Positions 26,225 to 34,563 of a stretch of 64,000 nucleotides of DNA are shown piece after piece. Source of the DNA: an uncultured Desulfovibrionaceae bacterium (GTDB lineage Bacteria > Desulfobacterota > Desulfovibrionia > Desulfovibrionales > Desulfovibrionaceae); the NCBI GenBank assembly GCA_949299515.1, contig CASGAP010000004.1, positions 62,001 through 126,000 of the forward strand, read 5' to 3'. The translations under genes and the position numbers were made by a program. Position 1 is the first letter of the stretch. Each line of letters starts with the position of its first letter. A model generated the notes under the pieces. That model worked only from the letters and a program-made list of their open reading frames with translations. It had not been told where the DNA came from and searched no databases.

Positions 26225-27250
26225 ATGAGCGAAAAATGGAATGACGTCTTTTTTAGGGCTACGCAAAATGATAAAGGCGAGCGTGTATTGAGCGGAAGCG
26301 TAAATTCATGTTTTGACATTATTACCCGCACTGAACCGTATAAGGATCTGAACGACCTGACAACAAAAGACGGCTGGGAAAAAAACGAAAGCCAGGAACT
26401 GACTGCCAAAATGAATAATTTTATTTATGTCAGGGGAACCAACCTTGCGGACAAACCGCAAAGCGGCAGTGTTTATCTTTATTACACGCCGGCAAGCCTG
26501 CTTTTGTATCCGGGATTATGGAAAAACAATATTATCAAAGTCGGGGATAAAGACGAATGTTTTACCTTTAAAAATCTTGAAAAAGGTCAGCAGACCGTAT
26601 TTGCCGACATTGAACACGGCACTTTCAGCTGGAGACCCGATCCTTTGTCCAGGGATCATTATTGCCTTATCAGCAGAGTGTCAACGGCAGACCACCCTGC
26701 ACAAATCGAAGACATAAAAAATATTGATGATTTTGGGGAGTTTATTTCCACCAACAGAAGCTTCGGCTGGCGCAATATAAGCGTGACAGACCGAAATTCC
26801 CCGCAATGGAGTATGCCCGTTCATTATGAACAAGGCGATACGGGAAGTGTCATGCATTTCATTTTGAGCTGCAAAAATGCGCCGGTCGGAACGGAGGTGG
26901 CTCTCAGCTGCCCCAGCGGCGGTCCCAATCCTCCGATACATATGCCCCGTACAAAAATTACGGAACCTAATCAGGATTTGGGAGTCATATGTGATGTTCC
27001 TGCCAATTTTTCAGGAGAAATTACTTATTATTTTTGGTCAAACAATATACAGGGAGGAGCCAATATGGAAATTGCTCTTCATGCTGTTTATTTTGTACAG
27101 GACGACCATAAATTGTGCCAATATGCAAAACATCATGAAGAACTCGGTTTTAAATTCTCCAACGAACAATGCCGGCAGCTGAAACTCGGAAAATCCATCG
27201 GCCCCGAAAAAGGAATAATTCTCGGTCAACATACAACACAAATACGATGA
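26225..27250 (+). CDS. Beta-domain protein, partner of the C1A peptidase
   Basis: 341 residues, no signal peptide or membrane segment. From about residue 24 to the end it is homologous, motif by motif, to the C-terminal half of the next protein: YLYYTPASLLLYPGLWKNN against YLYYSKASLLLYPDQWKNN, DHYCLISRVSTADHP against DHYCLIGRIVTEEHP, WRNISVTDRNSPQW against MRNIVLVDKDVPDY, and GIILGQHT against AVLLGGYT at the end. The pattern suggests a beta-sandwich (CARDB-like) region; inference. AAGGAGG lies before ATG 26225. The peptidase gene follows 13 bp later. Lower GC than its neighbours. Confidence 0.75.
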   Translation: MSEKWNDVFFRATQNDKGERVLSGSVNSCFDIITRTEPYKDLNDLTTKDGWEKNESQELTAKMNNFIYVRGTNLADKPQSGSVYLYYTPASLLLYPGLWKNNIIKVGDKDECFTFKNLEKGQQTVFADIEHGTFSWRPDPLSRDHYCLISRVSTADHPAQIEDIKNIDDFGEFISTNRSFGWRNISVTDRNSPQWSMPVHYEQGDTGSVMHFILSCKNAPVGTEVALSCPSGGPNPPIHMPRTKITEPNQDLGVICDVPANFSGEITYYFWSNNIQGGANMEIALHAVYFVQDDHKLCQYAKHHEELGFKFSNEQCRQLKLGKSIGPEKGIILGQHTTQIR

Positions 27251-27263
27251 AAACAGGTAACGC

Positions 27264-29129
27264 ATGAAAAACAGTGAAAAAAAATTACAGATCCTGCGTG
27301 CGGAAATCGAAAAATATAATTTAGGCTGGGAAGCGGAAAATTACTCTTCCACCGATTTATCTGCGGAAGATTTGGATAAAACTCTCGGCTATGATTATGA
27401 AAGCGAAGAAACGACATCAGAGCAGGAAGCACAAAAAAGCAGGAAAAATTACCGAGAATATATCCGATTGCTGAAAGCCAAAAAAACCAGCGAAGTTCCG
27501 GATACGGTCGATTGGAGAAATTTTCAGGGAAAATCCTATGTGACAAAGGTTAAAAATCAAGGAACCTGCGGCTCCTGTGTTTCGTTTGCCACGGCAGGCG
27601 TCATTGAATCCATTGCCAGGTACCGGGCAAGATCGCCTGAACCGTCTTCAATATTTCCGCTTCTTTCAGAAGCAAGCATACATTTTTGCGCCGGAAGAGC
27701 CTGTGAGGGCTGGAACTTAAGTTCTGCCTTCAGTTATGTTCAAAAAAACGGAGTGGTTCCGGAAAGTTACTTTCCGTATAAAGGGTATGCCGAACCATGC
27801 CGCGCAAAACCCGAATGGGATGCTGTGCGGACAAAAATTTATGCAAGCCATGAAATAACTTCCATTGACGAAATGATTCGCTGGCTGGCGGAAAAAGGCC
27901 CCTTGGCAACACGCTTTGACGTATATGACGACTTTTATTCCTATAAATCCGGAATATACCATAAATCCCCTTCTGCAGTACACAAAGGCGGACACGCTGT
28001 TTTGTGCGTCGGCTACGATACAGTCAATCACGCATGGATCTGTAAAAACAGCTGGGGCACGTCAAGAGGGGAAAACGGATATTTCAGAATAGGAATGGGA
28101 GAATGCGGCATTGATGCAAAAATGTATGCCATCGATTCCCTTGCGCCGCTGTACCCTGTTTATACCGATGTCATGCTGCGGGACAATCTGCAGGATTTTG
28201 GACAGGCTAAAGTAACCGGAAGCGTATGTGCATCTCCCGATATTATTCCCGTCGGTCTTGACGCCTTGGACAATCCCCAAAAAAAATTGACGGAAAGCTG
28301 GTTTCAGGATATCGGACAAAATTTAACCGCAAATGCTAACAATGTGATTTATCTGCGGGGTATCAGCCATAATTCCCGAAAAACAAAAGCAAAGTTCTAT
28401 TTGTATTACAGCAAGGCTTCCCTTCTGCTGTATCCCGACCAATGGAAAAACAATCTGATTCCGTGCAGCAGCGGAACGGATTACTTTGAAACGGAACAAT
28501 TAAATCAGGGAGACCTTGCCGTTACGCAGCTGCCGTATATCTGGAAACCTTCCGCCATTGAAAAAAATGACCACTATTGTCTGATAGGAAGAATAGTGAC
28601 AGAAGAACACCCAAATCCCATTCCCTCGGCACAAGACGTAAAAGACTTTGCCAAATTTATAGCCTGCAATCCCAATTACAGTATGCGAAACATTGTTCTG
28701 GTAGACAAAGACGTACCTGACTATTCCGTGGAAATTCAGTACGCTCAGGGTAATATCGGCGCAACAATGCATTTTGTCATTGAAAACAGCGGATGTTCGG
28801 AAGATGCTGAATTTTCCGTCAGCTGCACCAACTCTTCCGTTGAAGCACCAATAAAAATCGAACGTCAGAAAGTGCCGAAAAACGGTCAGCTGACCGGCAT
28901 TCATGCTGACATTCCAAAAGATTTCAATTCTCAGATTCTATTGAATTTTTGGAATAAAAATGCTGAAAAATCAGAAAAAGAATGGGCTCTCTGCCTGAAA
29001 GTGTTTTATATTCCCGAAGAACAGGACCGCAAGGAAATACGCAATACCGCAGTTCTGCAATACGGCACCATAAAACCGGTACAGGCAGTGCTGCTCGGAG
29101 GCTATACAATAAAAGCAGCGCCAAAATAA
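27264..29129 (+). CDS. Papain-family (C1A) cysteine peptidase with C-terminal beta domain
   Basis: 621 residues. About 1-80: charged N-terminal region with GWEAENYSSTDLSAEDLDKTLGY, resembling the short pro-segment of bacterial C1A enzymes. About 80-300: C1A catalytic domain with VDWRNFQGK, KNQGTCGSCVSFATAG (oxyanion Gln99, nucleophile Cys105), GGHAVLCVGYD (His244) and ICKNSWGTSRGENGYFRIG (Asn262). The full set of catalytic residues is present. About 315-621: domain homologous to the whole upstream protein. No signal peptide, so export would need another route. Could be an effector, a housekeeping peptidase or a self-defence enzyme; not decided. Confidence 0.85.
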   Translation: MKNSEKKLQILRAEIEKYNLGWEAENYSSTDLSAEDLDKTLGYDYESEETTSEQEAQKSRKNYREYIRLLKAKKTSEVPDTVDWRNFQGKSYVTKVKNQGTCGSCVSFATAGVIESIARYRARSPEPSSIFPLLSEASIHFCAGRACEGWNLSSAFSYVQKNGVVPESYFPYKGYAEPCRAKPEWDAVRTKIYASHEITSIDEMIRWLAEKGPLATRFDVYDDFYSYKSGIYHKSPSAVHKGGHAVLCVGYDTVNHAWICKNSWGTSRGENGYFRIGMGECGIDAKMYAIDSLAPLYPVYTDVMLRDNLQDFGQAKVTGSVCASPDIIPVGLDALDNPQKKLTESWFQDIGQNLTANANNVIYLRGISHNSRKTKAKFYLYYSKASLLLYPDQWKNNLIPCSSGTDYFETEQLNQGDLAVTQLPYIWKPSAIEKNDHYCLIGRIVTEEHPNPIPSAQDVKDFAKFIACNPNYSMRNIVLVDKDVPDYSVEIQYAQGNIGATMHFVIENSGCSEDAEFSVSCTNSSVEAPIKIERQKVPKNGQLTGIHADIPKDFNSQILLNFWNKNAEKSEKEWALCLKVFYIPEEQDRKEIRNTAVLQYGTIKPVQAVLLGGYTIKAAPK

Positions 29130-29133
29130 CGGC

Positions 29134-29174
29134 TGCGGGGCTTATGCGTGCAAAAATGCACGGAAAGCCCCGCA
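29134..29174 (+). terminator. Long hairpin at the 3' end of the peptidase module
   Basis: Outer stem TGCGGGGCTT / AAGCCCCGCA, a 2x2 internal loop, and inner stem CGTGCA-aaaa-TGCACG. It starts 4 bp after the stop. There is no U-run, so it may mark a processed or rho-dependent 3' end rather than a canonical terminator. Confidence 0.5.
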
Positions 29175-29334
29175 CCATAACAAACAAAAACTGCCGGGAC
29201 TTGAACGCTCAGAAAACAATCCTGACGTATCCCCGGCGGTCATCGCAGCACTTTTTTAATAACATACAATAAAGTTAACAGGTTTCTGGCGTTCCTGCCT
29301 TCCAACTGGAAATAAAGAACACACGGAGACAGAA

Positions 29335-29378
29335 TAAAAAAAAGGACTTATGAAAATTTTTGTTTTCATAAGTCCTTA
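29335..29378 (-). terminator. Rho-independent terminator of tRNA-Lys
   Basis: Perfect 15-bp stem AAGGACTTATGAAAA (29342-29356) / TTTTCATAAGTCCTT (29363-29377) with T-run on the minus strand, 8 bp after the tRNA. Confidence 0.88.
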
Positions 29379-29385
29379 AAATTTC

Positions 29386-29461
<76 letters not shown>

Positions 29462-29473
29462 GCACTCAAATTT

Positions 29474-29500
29474 TTTATAGTTTCGCGGCAAAATAGTCAA
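29474..29500 (-). promoter_or_regulatory. Promoter of tRNA-Lys
   Basis: On the minus strand TTGACT (29495-29500) and TATAAA (29474-29479) are 15 bp apart. The expected start lies a few bases before the mature 5' end. Confidence 0.45.
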
Positions 29501-29777
29501 GTTTTTTTTAACGAAATTTTACACGGCGCGCCGTCCCTGTCCGAACAACGGCACAGCCCCGCTTCCGCCTCCCGCGGCTTTTGCGCCTGTCCCGTTTCTG
29601 CGCATTAATGCCCCTCTCTCTTCCAAAATCCTGCACATATCCCGGAGCGTTTTGCGGCTTCAGCCCAATTTCCGCTCAGGCAGGATTCCCGCATTCCTTT
29701 CCGAAATTTTTGCCCATACCGAAACAGCTCCTTTCCCCATACTTTTCCATTAAATAAAAATTAGTTGCAAATTATGC
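29501..29777. other. Non-coding spacer between two divergent tRNA genes
   Basis: About 350 bp separate tRNA-Lys and tRNA-Thr. Apart from the two promoters I see only a small palindrome (ACGGCGCGCCGT, 29521-29532). No open frame with a start and ribosome-binding site. Confidence 0.5.
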
Positions 29778-29806
29778 TTGACAGATACGCATTATATTGA
29801 TTAAAA
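29778..29806 (+). promoter_or_regulatory. Promoter of tRNA-Thr
   Basis: TTGACA (29778-29783) with a poor -10 TTAAAA (29801-29806) 17 bp later, ending 9 bp before the tRNA. Confidence 0.4.
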
Positions 29807-29815
29807 AATTGCAAC

Positions 29816-29891
29816 GCCAACTTAGCTCAGCTGGTAGAGCAACTGATTCGTAATCAGTAGGCCGCGAGTTCAAGTCTCGCAGTTGGCTCCA
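29816..29891 (+). tRNA. tRNA-Thr (anticodon CGT)
   Basis: 76 nt with encoded CCA. Acceptor GCCAACT/AGTTGGC, D-stem GCTC/GAGC, anticodon stem ACTGA/TCAGT with loop TTCGTAA giving CGT, T-stem GCGAG/CTCGC with TTCAAGT loop. Confidence 0.96.
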
Positions 29892-29900
29892 TATATTTCA

Positions 29901-29939
29901 AAGGCTTACGAAAATAAAAAATTCGTAAGTCTTTTTTTA
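29901..29939 (+). terminator. Rho-independent terminator of tRNA-Thr
   Basis: AAGGCTTACGAA / TTCGTAAGTCTT (one G-U pair) then a T-run, 9 bp after the tRNA. Confidence 0.85.
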
Positions 29940-30110
29940 TTTATCCAAAAATGTTCCTGCCGCGATATTTTAAGTCTGACATTTTATCCTGCCCGCGGGT
30001 CAAGCGTTGTCATTTGCTTGTTCTTATAGTATGCTTACAGTAAGTTTTGAAAATGCCTTATCCGATACAGACACCGTAAAAAATCTGCCGTGAATTGTTT
30101 GGGAGGCTGT

Positions 30111-31955
30111 ATGCCCGAAAATACCAGAATATTCCCCGATGCCGCGTCTGACACCATGGATTCGCAGGAACTGTCTCGGCAGCTTATCGAATATGCCAAA
30201 GTTCCCGAACATTCCCCGGAACTTATGCACGCCATGTCGCAGGGCAGAGCGTTCTGCATAGACGAATACTTTTTCCTGCACGACGATGACTGGCTCATGG
30301 CAATTGCGTATCCTTTACGCGGCAGTTATTCGCATGAAGATTTTGAACAGGCGTTAAAAAATGCCTGCCGCGAAGCGGCGGAACACAGCGGACAGCAAAC
30401 GCTGCGCTGTTTTGCCATAGGCCCGGAACTGCCCGAACGCCTGCAGGATTTCATTATCGACCGCGACCGTTATTACGTCCTTTCCGCCAACGCCCAAATT
30501 CCTGCCCGCCTGCGCAGTCCCGTACGCAAAGCCGAACAGCGCCTGCGCATAGAGGAAAGCACGGTATTTACGCCTGCGCACCGCCGCCTGTGGGCGGAAT
30601 TTTTAGGCCGCGCCGACCGTGACGAAAGCTTCTTTCTTGCGCCCCATGTGCGCGAACTCTACGCACGCACGCCCGAAGCGCTTGCCGAAGCCGCGGACGG
30701 GGGCAGCCTGCGTCTGCTCAATGCCTGGGACGGCGAAAACCGTTTGGCCGCCTGCCTTTTGCTTGACTATGCCCCGAAAAATTTTGTTTCGTACATTCTC
30801 GGAGCCCATTCGCGCACCCATTATGTGTCCCATGCCTCCGATGCGCTTTTCGCTTCCATGATAACAAGAGCCAAAGCCGCGGGCAAACGTTTCATTCACC
30901 TCGGACTCGGCGTCAACGAAGGCATTCTGCGCTTCAAGAAAAAATGGGGCGCAGCTTCCTCCCTGCCCTATGTTATGGCGGAATGGCAGGAAGACACGCA
31001 GGCCGACACACAGAGCCTTGCCCATGATTTTGCCCTTGCCCTGCTGCGCAGCAGCACCATGACCAAAAGACAGATTTTGGCCATGCGCCCCCAGCAGCGG
31101 CCCTTTGCCATGTTCTACGAAGTGAAAAAAAACGGCAAAACCTCATGGCTCTGCGGCACGGCGCATTTTTTCCTGTATTCTTTCGAAAATTCCTTCCGCA
31201 AACTGTTCCGCAGCGTCGACCATGTTATTTTTGAAGGCCCGCTCGACGACGGTTTCATGGCAGAAGTGGACAAAAACGGCAGAAGCCCGGAACCGGGTCA
31301 GCCCCCGCTCATAGAACTTCTGACGGAAACAGAACTGCGCAGACTGGAGCGCGTTGTCCGCGGCCCCGAGGGAACATGGGCACGCCTTTTGGGCCTGGAA
31401 TCCGCCCGAAAAGCCGATGTACGCGAAATTCTTTCCACCATGCGGCCCTGGTGTGCGTTTTTCAGCCTGTGGACGGCATTTCTGGAACGGCAGGAATGGA
31501 AATCGTCCGTGGATATGGAAGCCTGGCGCATTGCCCGCGGCATGGGCAAAAACGTTGTCGGCATGGAAAACCTGGAAGAACAGCTTGCTTCCCTCAACTC
31601 CGTTCCCGTCGAACGCGTGCTGACCTATTTCCGCAACTGCCATGAATGGAAAACCTATTCGCGCCGCAACCTGAAAGCGTATCTGGCAGGGGATCTGGAA
31701 GGAATGATGGGCTCCAGCGCGGAGTTCCCCACAAGAACGGGCACAGTCATCAGCCTGCGCGACCAGCGTTTCCGCGAACGTATGCGGCCCTATCTCGAAG
31801 AAGGCCGCACCGCCGTTTTTGTCGGGGCGGCGCACCTTATGAACCTGCGCTGGATGCTTGCGGAAGACGGCTTCACCCTGCGGCGCTGCCTGCCGACCGT
31901 ATCCCACAGACTGAAAGCATTTCTGCGCAACGAAAAGGAGGTTTGCCGGTGGTAA
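30111..31955 (+). CDS. Acyltransferase (GNAT/FemAB-like)-TraB domain fusion protein
   Basis: 614 residues from ATG 30111 (GGGAGG upstream; an ATG 21 bp earlier lacks a site). The N-terminal ~310 residues look like an acyl-CoA N-acyltransferase fold, ending in FIHLGLGVNEGILRFKKKWGA. From about residue 340 comes a TraB/GumN-type domain: WLCGTAHFFLYSF (GTAH motif), HVIFEGPLDD, GMENLEEQLASL and VFVGAAHLMNLRWML. TraB/GumN proteins are predicted metal-dependent peptidases or processing factors; no activity is proven for this class. The next gene is a paralogue of its first half and overlaps by 7 bp. Confidence 0.75.
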   Translation: MPENTRIFPDAASDTMDSQELSRQLIEYAKVPEHSPELMHAMSQGRAFCIDEYFFLHDDDWLMAIAYPLRGSYSHEDFEQALKNACREAAEHSGQQTLRCFAIGPELPERLQDFIIDRDRYYVLSANAQIPARLRSPVRKAEQRLRIEESTVFTPAHRRLWAEFLGRADRDESFFLAPHVRELYARTPEALAEAADGGSLRLLNAWDGENRLAACLLLDYAPKNFVSYILGAHSRTHYVSHASDALFASMITRAKAAGKRFIHLGLGVNEGILRFKKKWGAASSLPYVMAEWQEDTQADTQSLAHDFALALLRSSTMTKRQILAMRPQQRPFAMFYEVKKNGKTSWLCGTAHFFLYSFENSFRKLFRSVDHVIFEGPLDDGFMAEVDKNGRSPEPGQPPLIELLTETELRRLERVVRGPEGTWARLLGLESARKADVREILSTMRPWCAFFSLWTAFLERQEWKSSVDMEAWRIARGMGKNVVGMENLEEQLASLNSVPVERVLTYFRNCHEWKTYSRRNLKAYLAGDLEGMMGSSAEFPTRTGTVISLRDQRFRERMRPYLEEGRTAVFVGAAHLMNLRWMLAEDGFTLRRCLPTVSHRLKAFLRNEKEVCRW

Positions 31956-32815
31956 CAGAAAATACCGCGAAACGATCAAACACGGGACTTGCCCGCATTA
32001 CGGCCGCGGCAATTACGCCCGACCAGCTTATCCCTTACGTCAAAGCCGTATCCGGGCTTGAATCGCGTATGTTCGGCACCTGCGTCGGCCATTGCTGCGA
32101 AGGGCAGATTGTTTTGATCGGTTTTCCCTTGGGAAATCCCAAAGACAAAGAGGCCCTGAACCAAGCCGTTGCCGAAGCCCTGCAGACAAAAGGACTGAAA
32201 CATATTACCGTGCTTTGCGCGGAAAAACCGGAACGAGCCCCCGAAAATGCCTCCTGCAGCAAAGACGCATACTGGACGCTTCCCCTGCCCCTGCCGCCGT
32301 ACAGGCAAAAACTGCGCAATATGCTTGCCAGAGCCAAACGTGACATATACATAGAAGAAAGCGGCGCCGAAGGGTTCACGGCGGAACACGAAGCCATAAT
32401 CAACGATTTCTGTTCCCGCCGCAAGCTTGAACCGGGCATGATACATATTTTTCATCACCTGAAGCCTTACCTGGAACAAAGCCCGCAAACCCGCCTTTTT
32501 TCCGCCCGGACTAAAGACGGCGCACTGGCAGCCTTCGCCATTGGGGATTATGCTTCCTTTGAAACGGCATTTTATATGTTTGCCTGCCGCCTGCCCTCCG
32601 CGCCTCCGGGAACTGCCGACGCGCTGCTGGAAGCCGTGGCCAAATGCGGGGAAGAACGCGGCCACAGCCGCCTGAACCTGGGACTCGCCGTCAATGACGG
32701 CATAGGCTTTTTCAAAAAAAAATGGGGCGCCGAATACTTTTTGCCCTGCCTCGAATACGGCTGGGATATCGAGCCCGAAAAGAAAGGCTTTTTTGCGCGC
32801 CTGTTCGGAACATAA
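31949..32815 (+). CDS. Acyltransferase-like protein, paralogue of the preceding N-terminal domain
   Basis: 288 residues from GTG 31949, with AAGGAGG 7 bp upstream; this overlaps the TraB gene stop by 7 bp, so translation is coupled. The upstream extension of the frame runs through the other gene and is not coding. The C-terminal part SRLNLGLAVNDGIGFFKKKWGA matches the HLGLGVNEGILRFKKKWGA of the fusion protein, and KLRNMLARAKRDIYIEE matches RLRSPVRKAEQRLRIEE. Probably GNAT/FemAB-like; substrate unknown. No TraB domain. Confidence 0.7.
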   Translation: MVTENTAKRSNTGLARITAAAITPDQLIPYVKAVSGLESRMFGTCVGHCCEGQIVLIGFPLGNPKDKEALNQAVAEALQTKGLKHITVLCAEKPERAPENASCSKDAYWTLPLPLPPYRQKLRNMLARAKRDIYIEESGAEGFTAEHEAIINDFCSRRKLEPGMIHIFHHLKPYLEQSPQTRLFSARTKDGALAAFAIGDYASFETAFYMFACRLPSAPPGTADALLEAVAKCGEERGHSRLNLGLAVNDGIGFFKKKWGAEYFLPCLEYGWDIEPEKKGFFARLFGT

Positions 32816-32826
32816 TTTTTAATGAG

Positions 32827-32876
32827 TGCGCTGCTGTCCCTGTGCGTACCGTTCGCAGGCCCACTGACGCAAACAG
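32827..32876 (+). repeat. 50-bp dispersed intergenic repeat, copy C
   Basis: Starts TGCGCTGCTG, ends ACGCAAACAG. Here flanking bases extend the symmetry: TGTCCCTGTGCGT pairs with ACGCAAACAGGGACA (two unpaired A), a stem of about 13 bp that makes this the best-folded copy. It lies 12 bp after the acyltransferase gene. Confidence 0.75.
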
Positions 32877-33026
32877 GGACAGATTTTTAAATAACGGCAA
32901 ATTGCCCCGCGCAGCCGCGATGTTTTTCAAAACACAACGGCTGCGCGCAGCGGGGGGGATTGGGGGGAATCATTCCCCCCAAAGAAAAAAATAAAAACAA
33001 TAAAAACAAAAAACGCAGAGAAGACC

Positions 33027-34097
33027 ATGAGCGCACAAGACCCATTGCAAAACAAAAATTTCAAGGCCCCCGGCATTCTTGAAATGCTGAAGCGGGATTT
33101 GCTCGGAAAACGCCGCCCCCTTGCGTGCATACAAGTTGAAGTCACCTCGTACTGCGGCGGACGCTGTACGTACTGCCCGCATACCACCATGGCAGCGACC
33201 TGGAAATCCAGACATATAACGCCGGAGATTTTTGCCGCGCTGTGGCCGCTTATGCGTTCTGCCGAACGCGTGCACCTGCAGGGGTGGGGGGAACCGCTTC
33301 TGCATCCGAGATTTTTTGATTTTGTGAAATTGGCGCGCAAGGCGGACTGCCAGGTTTCCAGCACAAGCTGCGGTTTGGTCATGAACGGCGAAATTGCCTA
33401 TAAGCTGGTACATTCGGGCATTGACGTTCTGGCGTTTTCGCTGGTGGGAACGGACTCCGCGTCCAACGACAGCGGGCGGGCAGGCGTGCCTTTTGAGAGG
33501 GTCTGCTCTGCGGTGCGCATGGTCAAATCCGCGGCTAAAGACATGGGCTGCAGCCCGCTGGACATTCATTTTGCGTATCTTTTGCTGGCAGACAGAATAG
33601 ACGCGGTAAAAAATCTTCCGCGGCTCATGGACGAACTGGACGTCAGCACCGCGGTAGTCAGTTCTTTGGATTATATAGCCGAAGCCGAACAGACAAGCCT
33701 TGCTTTTGCTCCCCATGAAAAGCAAAAAATCGCCAAAGCCAGAAGCGTGCTGCAGGCTGCAGCCGACGAAGCCGCCAAAGCCGAACGCAGCATTATTTTT
33801 GCTCTGCCTGGGCCGCGGGCCGCAGCCCATGCGGGCGGCTGCCGCGAGAATATTGCGGACAGCCTGTATGTGGACGCGGAAGGCATGGTATCTCCCTGCG
33901 TGTATTTAAACGTGCCCGACAATACCGAAAATCCCAACCGCCGCGTTTACGGTTCGGTTTTGGAAACAAACGGCCTTGAAATTTGGCAGCAGGAGGATTT
34001 TGCGGCATTCCGCGAGGCGCTTGCGCAGAACAATCCCGACCCTGCCTGCATAAACTGCCCGAAACGCTTTGAAATAGTCGGCAGGGCACGCAGATAA
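33027..34097 (+). CDS. Radical SAM protein
   Basis: 356 residues. The 4Fe-4S radical SAM motif is CGGRCTYC (Cys43, Cys47, Cys50), after the beta-strand CIQVEVTSY. QGWGEPLLHPRF provides the GGE-type SAM-binding turn. The C-terminal part has further cysteines (GGCRENIADSLYVDAEGMVSPCVYLN and PACINCPKRF), like a SPASM-type auxiliary cluster domain. SPASM proteins often modify peptides or mature enzymes; no precursor peptide is seen next to it. It follows the two acyltransferase genes on the same strand after about 210 bp. Confidence 0.85.
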   Translation: MSAQDPLQNKNFKAPGILEMLKRDLLGKRRPLACIQVEVTSYCGGRCTYCPHTTMAATWKSRHITPEIFAALWPLMRSAERVHLQGWGEPLLHPRFFDFVKLARKADCQVSSTSCGLVMNGEIAYKLVHSGIDVLAFSLVGTDSASNDSGRAGVPFERVCSAVRMVKSAAKDMGCSPLDIHFAYLLLADRIDAVKNLPRLMDELDVSTAVVSSLDYIAEAEQTSLAFAPHEKQKIAKARSVLQAAADEAAKAERSIIFALPGPRAAAHAGGCRENIADSLYVDAEGMVSPCVYLNVPDNTENPNRRVYGSVLETNGLEIWQQEDFAAFREALAQNNPDPACINCPKRFEIVGRARR

Positions 34098-34130
34098 CGG
34101 CAAAAAGCATATTCCCGGCAGCAGACCGAA

Positions 34131-34520
34131 TCACCCCCTGCCTTCCAGAGTCACAAAGGCTACGGCATTATCCTGTTCATGGGCATACGACACATGACAG
34201 CGCAGCACGCCGAGGCTGTCCGCTTTTTCCTTGGCTTTTCCGAGCAGGGTCAATACAGGGGCTTTGCCTTCGTCACGCAGAATTTCGATATGCACGGGCG
34301 CAATGCCTTCGCTGAACCCCGTGCCCAAAGCTTTTACGCAGGCTTCCTTACAGGCAAAGCGGGCGGCAGTCCATTCGGCCCGGCGTTTTTCATTGTGAAC
34401 GGGCATTTGGGCAAGTTCCTTTTCCGTAAGGATTTTACGCAGAAAATGCCCGCCGAACCGCTCAATGCTCTGCGCAATGCGCGCAATGCGCACAATATCC
34501 GTTCCTATGCCTATAATCAT
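34131..34520 (-). CDS. acpS: Holo-[acyl-carrier-protein] synthase
   Basis: 129 residues. Transfers 4'-phosphopantetheine from CoA to apo-ACP. MIIGIGTDIV (Asp8) and RFACKEACVKALGTG (Glu59) carry the Mg2+ ligands. CHVSYAHEQDNAVAFVTLE closes the fold. ATG 34520 has GGGAG upstream. It ends 33 bp from the convergent radical SAM gene. Confidence 0.93.
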   Translation of the reverse strand: MIIGIGTDIVRIARIAQSIERFGGHFLRKILTEKELAQMPVHNEKRRAEWTAARFACKEACVKALGTGFSEGIAPVHIEILRDEGKAPVLTLLGKAKEKADSLGVLRCHVSYAHEQDNAVAFVTLEGRG

Positions 34521-34563
34521 GCAAGCTCCCGAACTTTATTGATGCCAGCGCCGGTACGGCACG

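Noticed and set aside
29190..29240. tRNA-like fragment with GCCGGG/CCCGGC ends and a TTCAAGTCCC stretch
   Set aside because: Only about 45 nt between the arms and no D- or anticodon arms; it is better read as a chance hairpin.
31646..31948. N-terminal extension of the second acyltransferase-like protein
   Set aside because: It overlaps the TraB gene in another frame, is rich in Arg/Ser/Pro, and a strong ribosome-binding site sits at GTG 31949.
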